A DNA stretch of 64,000 bases from Rhodosporidiobolus odoratus (taxonomy: Eukaryota; Basidiomycota; Microbotryomycetes; Sporidiobolales; Sporidiobolaceae). The notes under the pieces were generated by a model. The model was not told the DNA's origin, made no database searches, and saw only the letters and a program-made list of their open reading frames with translations. The position numbers were made by a program, and so were the translations under genes. The stretch's first letter is position 1. Each line of letters opens with the position of its first letter. Location of the stretch: contig JAOANU010000030.1 of the NCBI GenBank assembly GCA_034387635.1, positions 1 to 64,000 on the forward strand, given 5' to 3'. Below are positions 31,563 through 46,241 of this stretch, piece by piece.

Positions 31563-32920
31563 CTTTCGGAAATCTGTTCAGCAGCGCACAGCCTCGTGGA
31601 CATCCCTCTACAACACCTTTGCCAGAACAAAAGGCTCACCCGGCTCGCCCAGCGCACGTGGTCGACCTCGATTGTGGCGCAACCCAGTCGCCAGCCCTTG
31701 ATGTTCGAGCAGATCATCCTCCATCCCGCCTTTCAGACACAGCTTCGCGCCCTAGACACCTTTGTCACAACCACATCGGCCGCTTTCTTCTACGAATGAA
31801 CAGCTCTGCGACATCTCACCAACCTTGACACCCTCACCGTCGCCGAAGGGCCAGGCCGCTACGTACGCAAGGGAGGAAGTCTGCTTCCGCAGGTTTTCAC
31901 CGGCAGCATCTGCGCTCTGCCAAACCTAACTCGTCTAAACATTGCAATCGTGCATACGTGGGCAATAGCTGATATCTCCATGGGGAACAGACCAAGCCTG
32001 TCCAACCTGCAAAGCCTCAGGATTTTGGGACGTTCAGCCAATGAGGCTGCCAGGCACCTCCTTTGAGCCACCAGCGTTAATCTGCGGCACGTAGACATCT
32101 GCACCACGATCGGCATCCCTTATCTCTGCATTCCTTGGCCGCTACTAGACAGCATTGCACTTCTTGTCCCAAATCCCGCCGAAGACGCCCACGCAACTAT
32201 GCCGATGTTCAGTGCCCTACGCGCTGCCTCGTCCTCCACGGTCCGTCACCTTCCTGCATTCCACCCCTTTCGAGCCGCTGGTGTTGATGATCTCACGCTC
32301 TCGGGTTTCGCAGCCGCGCCCTGTTCAAATCCGTGACATACAGCTCTACGGCCAGTTCTTCAGAAGCCCCGCCAGCGACATTGCTGCCCCCACGGGTGTC
32401 AGGATGCAGGATGTTCTGAGCATCGTGCACGATTTGGAGCCGGAATCCCTACGTCTTCACCTCGCACCGGCAATAGTGGTTAAGCCGGCTGGCCTGCCTA
32501 TCTTTCACACAGTCCAACGCCTTGTTCTTTCTGGCAACGACACAGGGTTGCACGAGACCGTGAGCTCCCACACCCCAGGCATCCGCTTACTCAGCAGACT
32601 GACACGTACCTCAATTCCTACAGAGCAATTTCGAAGCCTTCTACGCCCTCTTGTCGCGATCCCCCTCCTTGAAGCGCCTTGAACTCGAATTTTTCTACTT
32701 CCGCTCACCGGTCGAAGTCGAATGTCTCGCACCTCCTCCTTCCATCCCCTTCTTCGTCGCCCACCCCAGCCTCGCCACTCTTCTCCTCCGTTTACGCCAA
32801 ACCTCGGTATTGTGTTTCTCAGTCAGACCTCGGCCGACTTGGACAGGCGTTCTCAAGGCGCACGTGTGGTGGAGGAGCTGTATGGAGGAGGACTTTAAGG
32901 TTGAGAGCTACACCCTTTGA
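31331..32920 (+). pseudogene. F-box-like/LRR family copy 3 (left arm, B type), decayed
   Basis: Exon 1 is ATGAACCA (31331-31338), then an intron of about 57 bases; the protein would begin MNQLNFTAANSTMDEIGRSN. After a second intron the F-box reads AAPFDRLPDELLSEICSAAH and the hallmark QNKRLTRLAQRTWSTSI follows. The frame meets an in-frame TGA at about 31797, continues with ALRHLTNLDTLTVAEGPG and other leucine-rich strands (LPNLTRLNIAIV; LSNLQSLRILGRSA), meets a second TGA near 32063, and goes on (VNLRHVDICTTIGIPYLC). Later exons give HDLEPESLRLHLAP, FFVAHPSLATLLLRLRQTSV and the end EEDFKVESYTL. Two nonsense codons in an otherwise open frame point to a pseudogene; readthrough or unseen introns are less likely. 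Confidence 0.65.
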
Positions 32921-33134
32921 GAGTATGCGATTCTTGTCGTGGTTCTCATGGTGGACGTGGCTCAGATACAGAGGGTAATGCCATCAACACTGCACGACTA
33001 GGATGGAAGTATAAACCAGGCAAAAAAGCAAGCAAAGTACGATGATAGAGAGGAGAAACGGGATCGAAAGGGGAAAAGAAGATGAAAGGCCGACTCAAGT
33101 GCGTCGCTGCTCATCGCGTAATCGCACTTACCCC

Positions 33135-35699
33135 TCAATCGTCGTCACTCTCGCTCTCGCTCTCAGGAATATCGGCATCGCGCTCAGCTTGTGCTCGGGA
33201 CGCAGGTTGGTGAGAAGGGTTGTAAGCTGCGCAAGGGGGGATGCGGTGCGAGAAAAGAAAGAAAAAGGAAAGGCAGGCGCAAATGGGTCAGCAAGACTGG
33301 CGGAAATGCAAGAAGAAGCTCATGTGCGCACCTTTCCTAGCCGTTTGCGGTAACCCCTTCCTGCCAACCTGACCCTGACCTTGACCTTGAACGGGTCTCT
33401 TCCCCCCGACCATCAACCTCTGCTGTTCAGCCCACCGTCTCTGCTGTTCCACCGCCGCCGCTTGTGTCGAATCTCCTCCCCCTCCTCCTCCTCCTGATTG
33501 AGGCAGCCGAGCCGCAGAAGACTGCCTCGAATGCGACATGTGCGTTTGAACGGACCGTTCCAGGGCAGCGAAATCATCATCCGAGTCATCCTCTTCTTCT
33601 TCTTCTCCTTCTTCTTCTTCATCCTCCGAGTTGGAGTTGGACTCGCTCCCGGACGAGACTTCGCGCGCCCCGGGAGGTAGAGTAGATTTCGACGTCGTTA
33701 GGGGGTTGGGGTTGGGGTTCGAGTTGGGCTGAGTACGAATCGCGCCTTTCCCGCCTCTTCCCGGAGCACCGGGAGGAGGTGGAGCCCGGATTTGAGGTTG
33801 AGCTGGAGAAGAGGAAGAAGCAGCGGAGCGGAGGGGGACACCGGCGGGTACTGGAGCTGGAGCGGTGAGAGAGGGTCGTCTCGCTGCCGCTGTGGCTGCT
33901 GAAGAGGTGGGCTCGACTTCTTCCATCTCTTCTTCATCCTCTTCGTCTTCGTCACTGTCTTCTCCTCCAGTCTCCGAATCAGACGAGGCTTGATCGGCAC
34001 TCGCAGCTTGTTGTTGCTGTTGTTGGCGGCTCCACGAAGCGGGGATTTTGGACGAGAACTGGGGACGTTTCGAGGCGGGCATCTTGGAGGAATACGACGG
34101 GTGAGACGGGGGAGAATGAGCCGGCGGAGGGCGTGTCTCTGGTTGAGGTCGAGGCTGAGGCTGAGGAGGAGCTGGAGACCTCTGAGGTGGGACAGATTGA
34201 GGCGAAGCAGGAGGACGTGCGGAGGAGGCAGAGGAGGCAGGAAGAGGGAGGGAAGGAGGTTGAGATTGCGGAAGCGGTTGCACGGTCTGAGGTGCGGGGG
34301 GTCGAGGTCGAGGAGGAGGAGGAGGAGGAGGAGGAGGAGGAGGGGAGGGCCGTTTGGCTGCCGGCTGCGCGACAGGCCCGGGAGAGAGTCGTTTTCTGGG
34401 AAGCGCGATCGAAGGTGCGGGCTGGGGTGGTACGGGTGCTGGAGCCGGAATAGCTCGAGGCGCTTGCGGTAGCTGAGCCGGCGTAACCGGCGTAGGCGAG
34501 AAGCTCGTGCTCCCAAAGTTTTCCACCTCGGCTTTCGCACCTGAGCCTGTTCGAAGGTAAGCCGGAACGTTCTGCACTGGCGGCAGTGGGTCGACTTCGT
34601 CAAAGTCGTCGTCGTCGTCATCTTCCTCGTCGTCGTCGTTTCCGGCTCCCTCGGCGTCGGCGTCTGAGCCTGCCTGCATCGCTGGGGAAGTGGCCGGGTT
34701 GAGCAGCGATGCGAGATCGCTCATCCTTCTCGGGGGGCTCTCCTGAACCTGCTGAGGCTGCGGAGTAGGCTTATTCACCTGTGCAGCCGGTTGTAATACC
34801 GGCCCAGGAGCTGGAGCAGACGAGAACCCGCTTGCGAAAGGGTTGAGCGCGGCGGCGGAGAGGAAAGAGGCGGACGAGGCGTGCAACTCTGCGGAAGAGG
34901 GGACGCGGGGGGTCGGAGGAGGCTTTGACGAGCGATCGGGCTTGAGTGAGAGAGTCGAGACAAGCGGAGCAAGCGAGTAAGACTGCGCAGAAGGGAGACT
35001 GTATTAGCAAGTCTTGCTGGAGCACGCAGTCCGATGCCTTCGCTCGTAGCTCAGTCGTGCTGCACCTGCAGCCCCGCAGGAGAACATGCGTACGGCGGTC
35101 TTCCTGCGCGAGGAGCAGCGTTCTCGCGCGTCTCTTGCCCAACGTTTTGCGACGCTGACTGAGCAGATCAGAAAAGAGAGATGTCGATGCACCTCTGTTT
35201 GCTCATCCCAGACGAGCACAATCTCGATCTCCCTCTTGCCTTTGGTATCTGGATCGTTTGCAGACTCGACGTGCGAGTGCTCGGTCGCGGTGAAGCGCTG
35301 TTCTGCGACCTTGCCCTTGTTTTTCCCGACGCCGACTTTGCTCGAGGGGAACGAGGCCCAGATCTGACCGCGTTCTGGAGTGGCCGACGGGAATGGAGGT
35401 TGACGCCAGAGGGTCCCGGACGAGGTGGGGTCGAGGGAGGAGGGTTTCGAGGCATCTGCGAGGGTGGGGCAGCGAGGTGAGCGTAGCGGACCTATCGGGC
35501 ATGGGACTGGAGCTGGAACTGGGATTGGGAATGGGAATGGGCGGACCGTGAGCGTACACTTGAATGCGAAGAGTGGGTCGTGGTTTGAGGAAGTAGTCGA
35601 CTCGGAGTGATTGAGGTGTTTGGCGAGGGAGGTGAAAGCAGGTGAGAAAGTTACAGTGTATTGGTCATGGTGTGAGTGTGACAGTGTCGCTGACTCCAT
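33135..35699 (-). CDS. EAF-like transcription elongation factor (ELL-associated factor family)
   Basis: EAF proteins partner ELL and stimulate RNA polymerase II elongation. The N-terminal exon (start 35699) opens with HHDQYTVTFSPAFTSLAKHL, contains FAFKCTLTVRPF and RFTATEHSHVE, and ends its fold with EIEIVLVWDEQTE, resembling the EAF domain strand that ends in a VLxxD motif. After intron(s) it resumes SYSLAPLVSTLSLKPDRSSK, a usual continuation. The long C-terminal part is disordered: polyproline, Gln runs, acidic blocks (DEDEEDEEEMEEVEP) and Ser/Asp stretches. The last exon reads AYNPSHQPASRAQAERDADI and ends PESESESDDD, an acidic tail that supports the 33135 stop. The middle exon around 35000-35190 is unresolved. 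The family call rests on a weak N-terminal match plus overall layout. It is divergent from the NDR kinase gene. Confidence 0.5.
34311..34344 (+). repeat. AGG trinucleotide tract in the EAF-like gene
   Basis: An uninterrupted AGG run of about eleven units that encodes a polyproline stretch when read on the minus strand, inside the disordered region of the EAF-like protein. Such tracts vary in length by replication slippage. Confidence 0.85.
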
Positions 35700-36017
35700 T
35701 CCCAGTCAGTCGCTCGGGTAGAGTCAAGCTGGGAAGGAGCTGAATTCAGAGGTGGGGGGACGAGGACAACAAGGTGGTGACTGAATCGAACGAGGTGGAC
35801 TCAAGACGAGGGTACTGGCAGAGTGAGTTTACCAGGTAGGCAGTAACGCTGTTTACGCGGTGCTATGTGTGACGAGTAGCGGTTATGCAAGTCGACGCGC
35901 GCGTCTCATCCTCGAGTTTCCTTTCTTCTTTCCCCTCTCGCACTCGCTCTCTCGAACTGCTCTCCCGTTGGACACACACCCAAGCTAGTGACCTACGTAC
36001 ACTGGTAGACTAGGGGA
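35700..36017. promoter_or_regulatory. Divergent promoter between the EAF-like and NDR kinase genes
   Basis: The two start codons point away from each other across 318 bases, so both promoters and leaders lie here. The right half is pyrimidine-rich (runs of CTTTC and CTCTC near 35925-35960), a leader feature of this genome. No TATA box was recognised. Confidence 0.45.
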
Positions 36018-38665
<2,648 letters not shown>

Positions 38666-40025
38666 CCGCAGTCGTCCTTCCGCCGTCCGTCTCCTGCAGT
38701 AGTCTATACATATCTCGCCCTTCGTCGCAGCCGTCGCACTCCTTTTTTTTTCGTGTGTACTGTATCATCTGCGTCTGCTGTCGTAGTGTGGCATTCTTCT
38801 CTTCCCTCACGTCCTCACGCTGCACGCAACGGCGGCAGCAGCAGCAGCAGCAGTAGCGGGGTGGTCGCCGGTCGACTCTCGTTTTCTCGTTACCTCGTTG
38901 TCTCGTCTCCCCCGTCGCCGCGGTGCTCTTTATGGCCGGCCTGCCGCTCTTGGCCTCTTCTGGTCGTTTCCTCTTCTAGTCATTGAGCATTGAGCTCTTT
39001 CTTGCGCACACTTGAGATAGTCAAGTAGAGACACTTGGACAAGTTGTGCAAACCTAGATGCACCTGCTCTCGAATGACCTCGTATTGAGCATCGAAGGTC
39101 GGCGGACGGACCGTGCTATCTCCTGCTGATACCCGTAAATTCCTGCGCTGATGATGGGTGAGGGACGAAGGACGCAGGTGGATGACCTTCTCAACTGAGC
39201 GTTTTCCATTATCCCTGTTCAACAGACGACACTGAGGCTGCCCAGACGGCTACTCTCATTGCGGACTGACTCTACACGAAGAGCTGGCTCCGAGAGAGAG
39301 GCGGACTGGGTTGAGCAGAGGTGTAGAGAGGCGACTACTTTCTGGCACATCAGGGACGGTACTAAAACCCCCCAAGTCGCTGCCGGGGTACCATTGCACA
39401 TGGACTGATCAGCTCCCCGAGTCAGCTCACGCGCCAGGAAGAGGCGTGGCACCATGCCCCTACAGAGACTTTGTAGAAGAAAGAGCAAGGCAGCAATGGG
39501 TCGAGGTATGCGTTAGGCTGTCGCTTGAGGCTGGCCTCTGATGGCTGCTCGGTACCGTCTACGAGACTTCTGGTTCCCTCCCCAAACACACGGTAGTAGC
39601 CTATTTCGAGCGCTTGGCCACACAGCATGAGAACAAAGAAGCCAGAGGATTGAAAAGACGTGGCAGCTCATTCGCTGTTTTGGCGGCAGCGCTTGGTTGA
39701 ACTGATAAAGGGGCTCCAGTTCAGGACGCAGTCTTTTACTGTCAGGAGGGCGAGGGGCGTGACAGTACGCCGGGGGAAGAGATGTGCGAGGAAAAACGGG
39801 AACGTCGGCTATACCAGTGGTCTCGGAAAAGCTGGTCACGGCGCAAACGAGCAAATGCACGTCACAAATTCAGAGCTGTGAGAAGGAGAGGTTGGTCCGG
39901 GTAACCGGTTCAAGTAGTTCGCAAGGGGAAAGTCGAATTGATTTCACGGTCAACTTCCTCGACTCTTTCATTACATCCCATTTTCGCCTACACTTGACAC
40001 CCAGACACCATCTCAAGCCTAAAAC
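38666..40025. other. Intergenic region between the kinase and the oxidase
   Basis: About 1.4 kb. It holds the 3' untranslated region of the kinase, a short CAG tract and the oxidase promoter. Several open frames of 65-115 codons occur on the minus strand, but they begin with non-ATG codons and show no domain. Nothing else can be supported. Confidence 0.35.
38836..38853 (+). repeat. CAG trinucleotide tract (six units)
   Basis: Six perfect CAG units about 170 bases after the stop of the kinase gene, probably within its 3' untranslated region. Short, with no evidence of function. Confidence 0.8.
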
Positions 40026-43000
40026 ATGCCACCTACGCCCATCAACAAACAACCGAAAGTCCCTCCACCCCGTGAGACCATGGCCAAGGAGCGACTCGAT
40101 CCTCAATTCGACCTTGAACGCCTGACGTATGCTATGGGAGGGGGCAAGAGAGGTACGTAAGGCTCACTATACGGTACAGCGAGGTGCTGGAGGGGTCTGC
40201 GCGTCCCCGGTAGGCGACCTTGTTGCGATGAGATGGGCGAGGTGGGGGGACAGTCGGGACGAGATGAGGCAATCTACATCGCCCATTACCGTGGAGAGGC
40301 GCGCCCAGACGGCTAGTGTAGCTTCTGCGTACCACTGTACGGAGCAAGGCAACCGCGCAAGAGGTCTGAGTGGAGCTGACTCTCGTCGCTGTTTCCGACC
40401 CCTCTCACGCAGCTGTCGAACTCAACGTACGGCCATTTCCATTCACTCGACACACAGAATGAAGTCCTGACACGACCTGCTGTACAGCGCCGCTTCATGG
40501 TTGACCTTGAGCGAGACCCACTGTTCCGGCTCGACGACATCCACGACTTGACAAAGGACCAGATCCGAGAGAGGTACGTAGCTCTGTCGCCTTCGGTTCG
40601 AGCAAGCGTTTGACTGACATGCTGAATCTGTACGACTCTGGAACAGAACGATGGCGAAATTGCAAGTTCCTTCTTTCTGTTCTCACACGGCCATTCAACG
40701 CGCACTCACTCTTTACCGCCCCGCAGCTCTTCCATGGTGCACTACGTCCTGAACGAGCGTCTCGACGTCTTCCAGGCGCGAATGAACATCGTCTCTCTCG
40801 CTGACCCTTCCTTCTGGACGCGGTACGCCGTCTTCCTCCTTTACCCATTTCTGCTGTGTATCCTAACCCGTTATCTTCTCCGCATCTTACTCAATCCCTG
40901 CCAATCAGATACGGTGTACACTATGGTCTGTTCCTCGGCGCGATCCGTTCCGGCGCCACCAGCAATCAGATGAGCTACTGGATGGCAAAAGGCGTGCTAG
41001 GCCTCAATGGCATGGTGGGGTGTTTCGGGATGACTGAGCTTGCTCATGTGAGCCGCCTTCCACCGACTGCGTCCTGCCCGAGTCCTGCCTGCCTGGAATG
41101 CTCACCGATATGCTTGATCCCAGGGATCGAATGTCGCGGGGCTGGAGACGACTGCTACCTTCGACGAAAACGCAGATGAATTCGTCCTTCATACGCCGAG
41201 CGTGAGCGCAACCAAGTGGTGGATCGGCGGTCAGTCTGTTCTCCCTCGCTCTGTGCCATCAACGCCTGACAGCGGTGTCTGACACCTTTTCTCCTCCCAA
41301 AGGTGCGGCTCATTCTGCCACCCACTGCGCTGTCTTCGCCCAGCTCATCGTTAAGGGCATGAACTACGGCACCAAGACTTTCATCGTTCCGCTTCGTAAC
41401 CCAAAGTGAGTCTTGCTTTGCGTCTTGCTCATCCTCTCTCCCTCTCCCTCTGCTGGATCTTGCTGTTTCGTGCAGAACCTACGCTTTGCTCCCCGGTATC
41501 TCGATCGGCGACATCGGAAAGAAGGTACTTTCTCTCTTGTTTCTTACCCCCGCCGCTCGCTAATCAACCGCTTCTGCTTTCAGATGGGCCGCGACGGCAT
41601 CGACAATGGCTGGATGTACGTCTCGCGTTCAACACACTACAGCGGTCGCTCCTTTCTAGCGGCGTCGTCTCAGCGAATGTGCCGCCTGGCGTACGAAAAG
41701 GTAGGCGCAGAGCAAGGCGCTGACCTCTCGGCTCTTTCACAGCCAATTCACCAACGTCCGCATCCCTCGCGCCTACATGCTCATGAAGCACACTCAGGTA
41801 CGTCTACGCATAGTCCCATACCACTCCTGCGGCCGCAAATTCATATCGACTAGCGCCTTCGCTAATCTCCTTATGCCCTTGCAGGTCACCCGTGACGCCC
41901 AAGTCCACGAGCCACCCCTCGCTCAGCTCAGCTACGGTGCTCTGCTCCAGGGTCGTACGGCTATGGTGGCCGATGCAGCCAATGTCGCAAAGAAGGCTTT
42001 GACGATTGCGATTCGGTATGGTGCTGTCAGGAGGCAGTTCAAGACGGGTGATAACGAGGTGCGGCTTTTCTTGCTGCTTCTTCCTCTACTGTCTCTTTCC
42101 TCTGCGCAATCGAACGCACAAGTTGACATACTATACTGACCATTTACTTACTGCATCATACATCTCGTCGCCATTGCAGCTCGAAACCCAACTCCTCGAC
42201 TACCCCATCCACCAACGCCGCCTCCTGCCTCTCCTCTCGCAAGCCGTGGCGATGGGCTTCACCTCTCTCCGTATGACCTCCCTCTACGAAACGATGACCG
42301 AACAGCTCGAATCCCTCGACGCCAGCTCGGACGCGCAGGAAACCAAGGAGGTGCTCGAAACGCTCAAGGAGACGCATGCTACCAGCGCGGGGCTGAAAGC
42401 GCATTGCACCTGGGCCGCTCTGGATACGATCGAGCGCTGTCGACAAACGCTAGGAGGGCATGGGTTTTCTGCGTATTCGGGATTGCCGAGCATGGTGCGC
42501 GTTTTCCCCTTCTCCGTCCCGTGTTGAAGCTGACTCGCATCTATCCTCTCAAGTACAACGATCAAGCCGTTCAGTGCAGCTGGGAGGGCGACAACGTAAG
42601 CGTCGCTCTGTCGTCCTAGCGGCACCTCGTCGCCTCGTCGAGCCCGTTTGACCTTTCCCAGTTCCGACTGATCTTACTTGCTTTTGCGTTTTCGTCGCGC
42701 ACTCCTATCCCCTTTCTCCTATATAGACAATCCTTACCCTCCAGTCTGGCCGTTCGCTTGTGGCTGCCTACACCGATGCGACCAAAGGCATCAAGTCCAC
42801 TGGCGGTTCCGCTTACCTCAACTCGCTTCCCGGCATCCTCACCGCTTCATGTCCTTCCGACTCAGCAACCCTCGACCTCGATACGCTGAAGAAGGCCTGG
42901 GACTGTGCATCGGCCAATTTGGTCAAGTCGGCGCACGATGCGTTTGAAGCCGGAAGAAAGAAAGGGCTGGGAAGGGAGCAAGCACTCGAGCAGTGTTCGC

Positions 43001-43949
43001 AGGAGCGCTTCGTGGCTGCCAAGATCCACACTGCAGGATATCTCTACCGGTACGTGTCATCCACGTCTTCCTTTTATTGCCGCAGTATCCCGGGCCTTCC
43101 TTGCTGAGGAAATCCGCTGTACTCCGCCTGTTGACATTGCTGACTTGGACCCTCCTACAGAATGTTCCACGAAGCCGTCATCGAGCTCGCTAAGACCGAA
43201 GACCCCGTCAACGGTGTCGTCAAGACCCTTGACGATATTTGCCGCTTGTACGGCTGCTGGGCGATCGAGGAGAACGCTGCCCAGTTCCTCAAGTACAAGT
43301 TCTTCTCGCCTGCGCAGATGGATTTGATTTCGAAGGAGGTGAGGGCAACCCTCCTGCATCCGCTTCAGGCCTATTTCACCATACTGGTTGAATGGACCAA
43401 GGCCATTTCGCTGGGACTGCTCGCTCACCCCGTCTACTTGCAGGTCACTCGTCTCTGCGCTGCTCTGAGGAAGAGTGCCGTCCTCCTCACCGACAGCTTC
43501 AACTTCTCAGATCACATCGTGCGTCTCCCTCACTGTCCCGAAGCGATTGTCCTGCTCACTCGCAACTGTCCTTCAGATCAATTCTCCTCTAGGCCGTTAC
43601 GACGGCGATATCTACTCTCACTACTTCAACCGCGTCCGCGACAGCAACCCCTTCCAACCCGTTCACCCTTGTGCGTCCCGTTTTTTCTCCTTTCTTACAG
43701 ATACTCCCGCTCACTCGACTGGTACCGCTCTTTCCGCCCCTTTTCCCGCCTCTCTGCTCTGCTGTAGACTTCGACCGCATCATCAAGCCCCTCATCGAGC
43801 GCGAACCGCACGAAATGGGCGACGACGCCGACACGATGGACCTCGACGATGAGATCTCCGAGCTTCACGCTGAGCAAGAGCAGCAGCAGGAGGAGGCTAA
43901 GAAGACGCAGGCGATCAAGAAGGAGCTTGATAAGCCTGCGTCGGAGTAG
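40026..43949 (+). CDS. POX1: Peroxisomal acyl-CoA oxidase
   Basis: Flavoenzyme that performs the first, H2O2-producing step of peroxisomal beta-oxidation. The gene is split by some fifteen short introns. Landmarks in order: [55 protein letters not shown], the FAD-contact stretch [127 protein letters not shown], the glycine motif [15 protein letters not shown], and the C-terminal domain with [13 protein letters not shown]. It ends in an acidic Gln/Glu-rich tail [10 protein letters not shown], with no SKL-type PTS1, as in yeast Pox1. Start at 40026 in a good context; there is no obvious PTS2. Confidence 0.94.
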
Positions 43950-44246
43950 GGTGGTTGAGCTTGGAGTCGCTGTTGCTCTTTGTTCTTTGCGTGTTACCGT
44001 CGTACAGTATTTTGCATCCATGTAGAACTCTCCAGCCCGTTGCTTGTTCTTCCTACCGTTCTCTCTCCGCACGTTTTTTGCAGTCTTTGTTTTGCCACCT
44101 GGCGCCCCCTCCGTTTTGCGACGGTTTTTCCAGACACCCGCCTGTGACCCTACCCAAGCTCCGGCTGAACAGATTGTCCGGCAAGATGCTTCGTACGGTA
44201 CTCGATACGCTGTCCCGCTTCGGTCTATAATCCTCTTCCCGTCGCG

Positions 44247-45841
44247 TTACAACCTTACCATCCCCTCGACCCTGAACTCGTCCATCTAATCGCCTCGCCA
44301 GCAGCAAGTACGCCGCTGTCCACGAATGCGGAGGTCGATACAACGAACGGAAGTCTGGCGGAGGACGTATAGGAGGGTAAGGAGGGTTGGGTGCTGAACG
44401 TAGAAGTCGGCGGAGGGTTTGAAGCTGCAGAGCGTTTGCGCTGCTTTGTGTTTATCACCGCAGAGCGTAGCGTAGTTGACAGCGAGGTATCGAAGGGACG
44501 GGAATAGGCACAGAAAAGTGTGAAAACTGTGAAGTTGCCACTACAGTATGGGATCGGAAGTTATTTAGCTGTTGTAAGTCTGTTGCAGCAACCTGATGCG
44601 AGTAGGAAGGACTCACGCTGTCACAGAGATCCATTTCAGGTCCGGAGACAATCAGTGCCTTGACTCGAGGCAACGCGGGTACACTAGCCGGTACACAAAG
44701 CGTATGATCGACGGAGATATGCAGCTCCGATACGCTGATCTCCTTCAGCAACATGAAAAGGCGCTCGAACCCCGTATTGGAGAATTCGCAGTCTCGGTTG
44801 TCCGGGTCCCTGCTGAATAAGTTGTCTTCGACTTCGAGTTTGCGCAGGGGCAGCTTCTGTCAAGTACAATCAGCTCTCACGGTCAGAATAGGAGCAAAAG
44901 CGAACATGAGACGAACATCTGCCCTCTCGAGCGCTCTGCTCAAGGAGTCCATGAACTGCGACGTCCACGCACGACGATTCGCCCCATAGGTCAGGGAAAA
45001 ACGAAGGTGTTCGATAGTGGTCCAGGGAATTATTGCAGTAAGGAGAGGGCCCTGAACTTGCGTTGATGAGACGGAGAGACCGTAATGATGGGGCCTGTGC
45101 ACTCAGCAGCTGAAGACCGCATCTGCCTACCGAGAAGGGAAGGTCGAGGAAACGATGACGAAGCTGCGGCAAGTTGCGCCCAATGGTGAATTCGACATCG
45201 TCGAGTCCGAACGAGTCCTGGGTACGGTGACCAAGAGAAAGGTGTCGGAGGTGGCGGAGGCTACTGAGAGCTTCGGTGAAAGGTATCGGCAGAACGACCA
45301 ACGGTCCCTCGTGATCTCCCCGGTGGATGAGCGTCGTGGGATTGGTGAAGAGGCGGACGACGGCGATGTCGAAGCCGAAGACAACATCCAATTCTGAAGA
45401 CTCAAGGCGGACCTCAAGGCCTCACGGACAAGGGGCTGAAGGTCGGGCCGCAGCATCAGTCGCTGAAGAAGACGGTGCTGCTGTGGGATCACTGGACGTG
45501 ATGCTGCGTAGGCTGGAAGAGCAAGGCGGTACAGGCGCTTGTCGAGGCAAATATCGCTGAAGCCGTTGGGATCCCGGACCTCTGAGAGATGCGAGAGAAC
45601 GGCGGTGACGAGTTCATCGGGGAGGCGTTCAAAGGGTGCGGCTGTAAGGACCTTAGTGAGCAGCGGTAGATCAGGATGGTGCTTAGAAGTAATGCGCGCA
45701 CCCTTTGCCTGCTCCGCCGACTGTTGATTGCTTCTTCCGCTCTCTCCGGCTGTCGAGTTTGAGGCAGTGAGGTTGGGTCTGTGCGTGAAGAGGGTGAGCG
45801 CAAGGGTGTAGAGAAGAAGTAGGGTAGACTGACTGGTTCAT
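44247..45841 (-). pseudogene. F-box-like/LRR family copy 4 (right arm, B type)
   Basis: Start at 45841 with the 8-nt exon ATGAACCA and a GTCAGT donor, then MNQPNLTASNSTAGESGRSN, parallel to copy 3. The F-box exon reads TAAPFERLPDELVTAVLSHL and the hallmark LDKRLYRLALPAYAASRPVI. Soon after, the frame changes: an indel near GTCCGTGAGG (about 45417) separates it from the leucine-rich part ESSELDVVFGFDIAVVRLF, LRHLRHLSLGHRTQDSFGLD and LFMLLKEISVSELHISVDHT. The end shows FYVQHPTLLTLLYVLRQTSV, which matches copy 3, then a TAG before MDEFRVEGMVRL. At least one frameshift; less damaged than copy 3. Whether it is translated cannot be told. Confidence 0.55.
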
Positions 45842-46241
45842 CTAGACTGCACTAGCAATGGATCGACGAGTGCTGGAACAAGTTGAAGGACGAGAACAAG
45901 ATGAGACTTCGAGATGGATTAGATCAGAACTTGACTGCTCACGCTAGAACCGCTTGTACAGAGTCTGATACACCAGGATGAATCAGTAAGCGCTCTCTCT
46001 GTTACCCAGTGTCACTCGTAAGCTCGCCCACGCTCCCTCGCAGAAACACCATCATTCAACAACCGCAACTCGAAGAGGTCAACCACAAGGGAACAGGGCA
46101 GCCTGAGCGCGCCGGGGACGGTTGGCAGATCCGTATGGAACTAGCGCCACTCGCAAGCTGAAGACGTGTTGCAGCTCGTCGTCCCGCCGTCTCGCTCCTC
46201 GACCTCTCCGACGAAATCCTCTCCCGCGTCTTTCAACAGCT
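45610..46241 (-). repeat. Inverted repeat, right arm (about 632 bp)
   Basis: Reverse complement of the left arm at 30928-31562. It carries the 5' ends of two divergent F-box-like genes around the same promoter. Homology stops inside the F-box exons on both sides; the gene bodies beyond differ strongly, so the identical part is centred on the promoter. The enclosed segment between the arms is about 14 kb and contains the EAF-like, NDR kinase and acyl-CoA oxidase genes. Confidence 0.92.
45842..45977. promoter_or_regulatory. 136-bp bidirectional promoter of the right F-box pair
   Basis: Exactly the same spacing as in the left pair: 136 bases between the minus-strand ATG at 45841 and the plus-strand ATG at 45978, with practically identical sequence in opposite orientation. 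Confidence 0.6.

Noticed and set aside
38980..39860. Several minus-strand frames between the kinase and oxidase genes
   Set aside because: All begin with non-ATG codons, overlap each other in different frames and show no protein family features.
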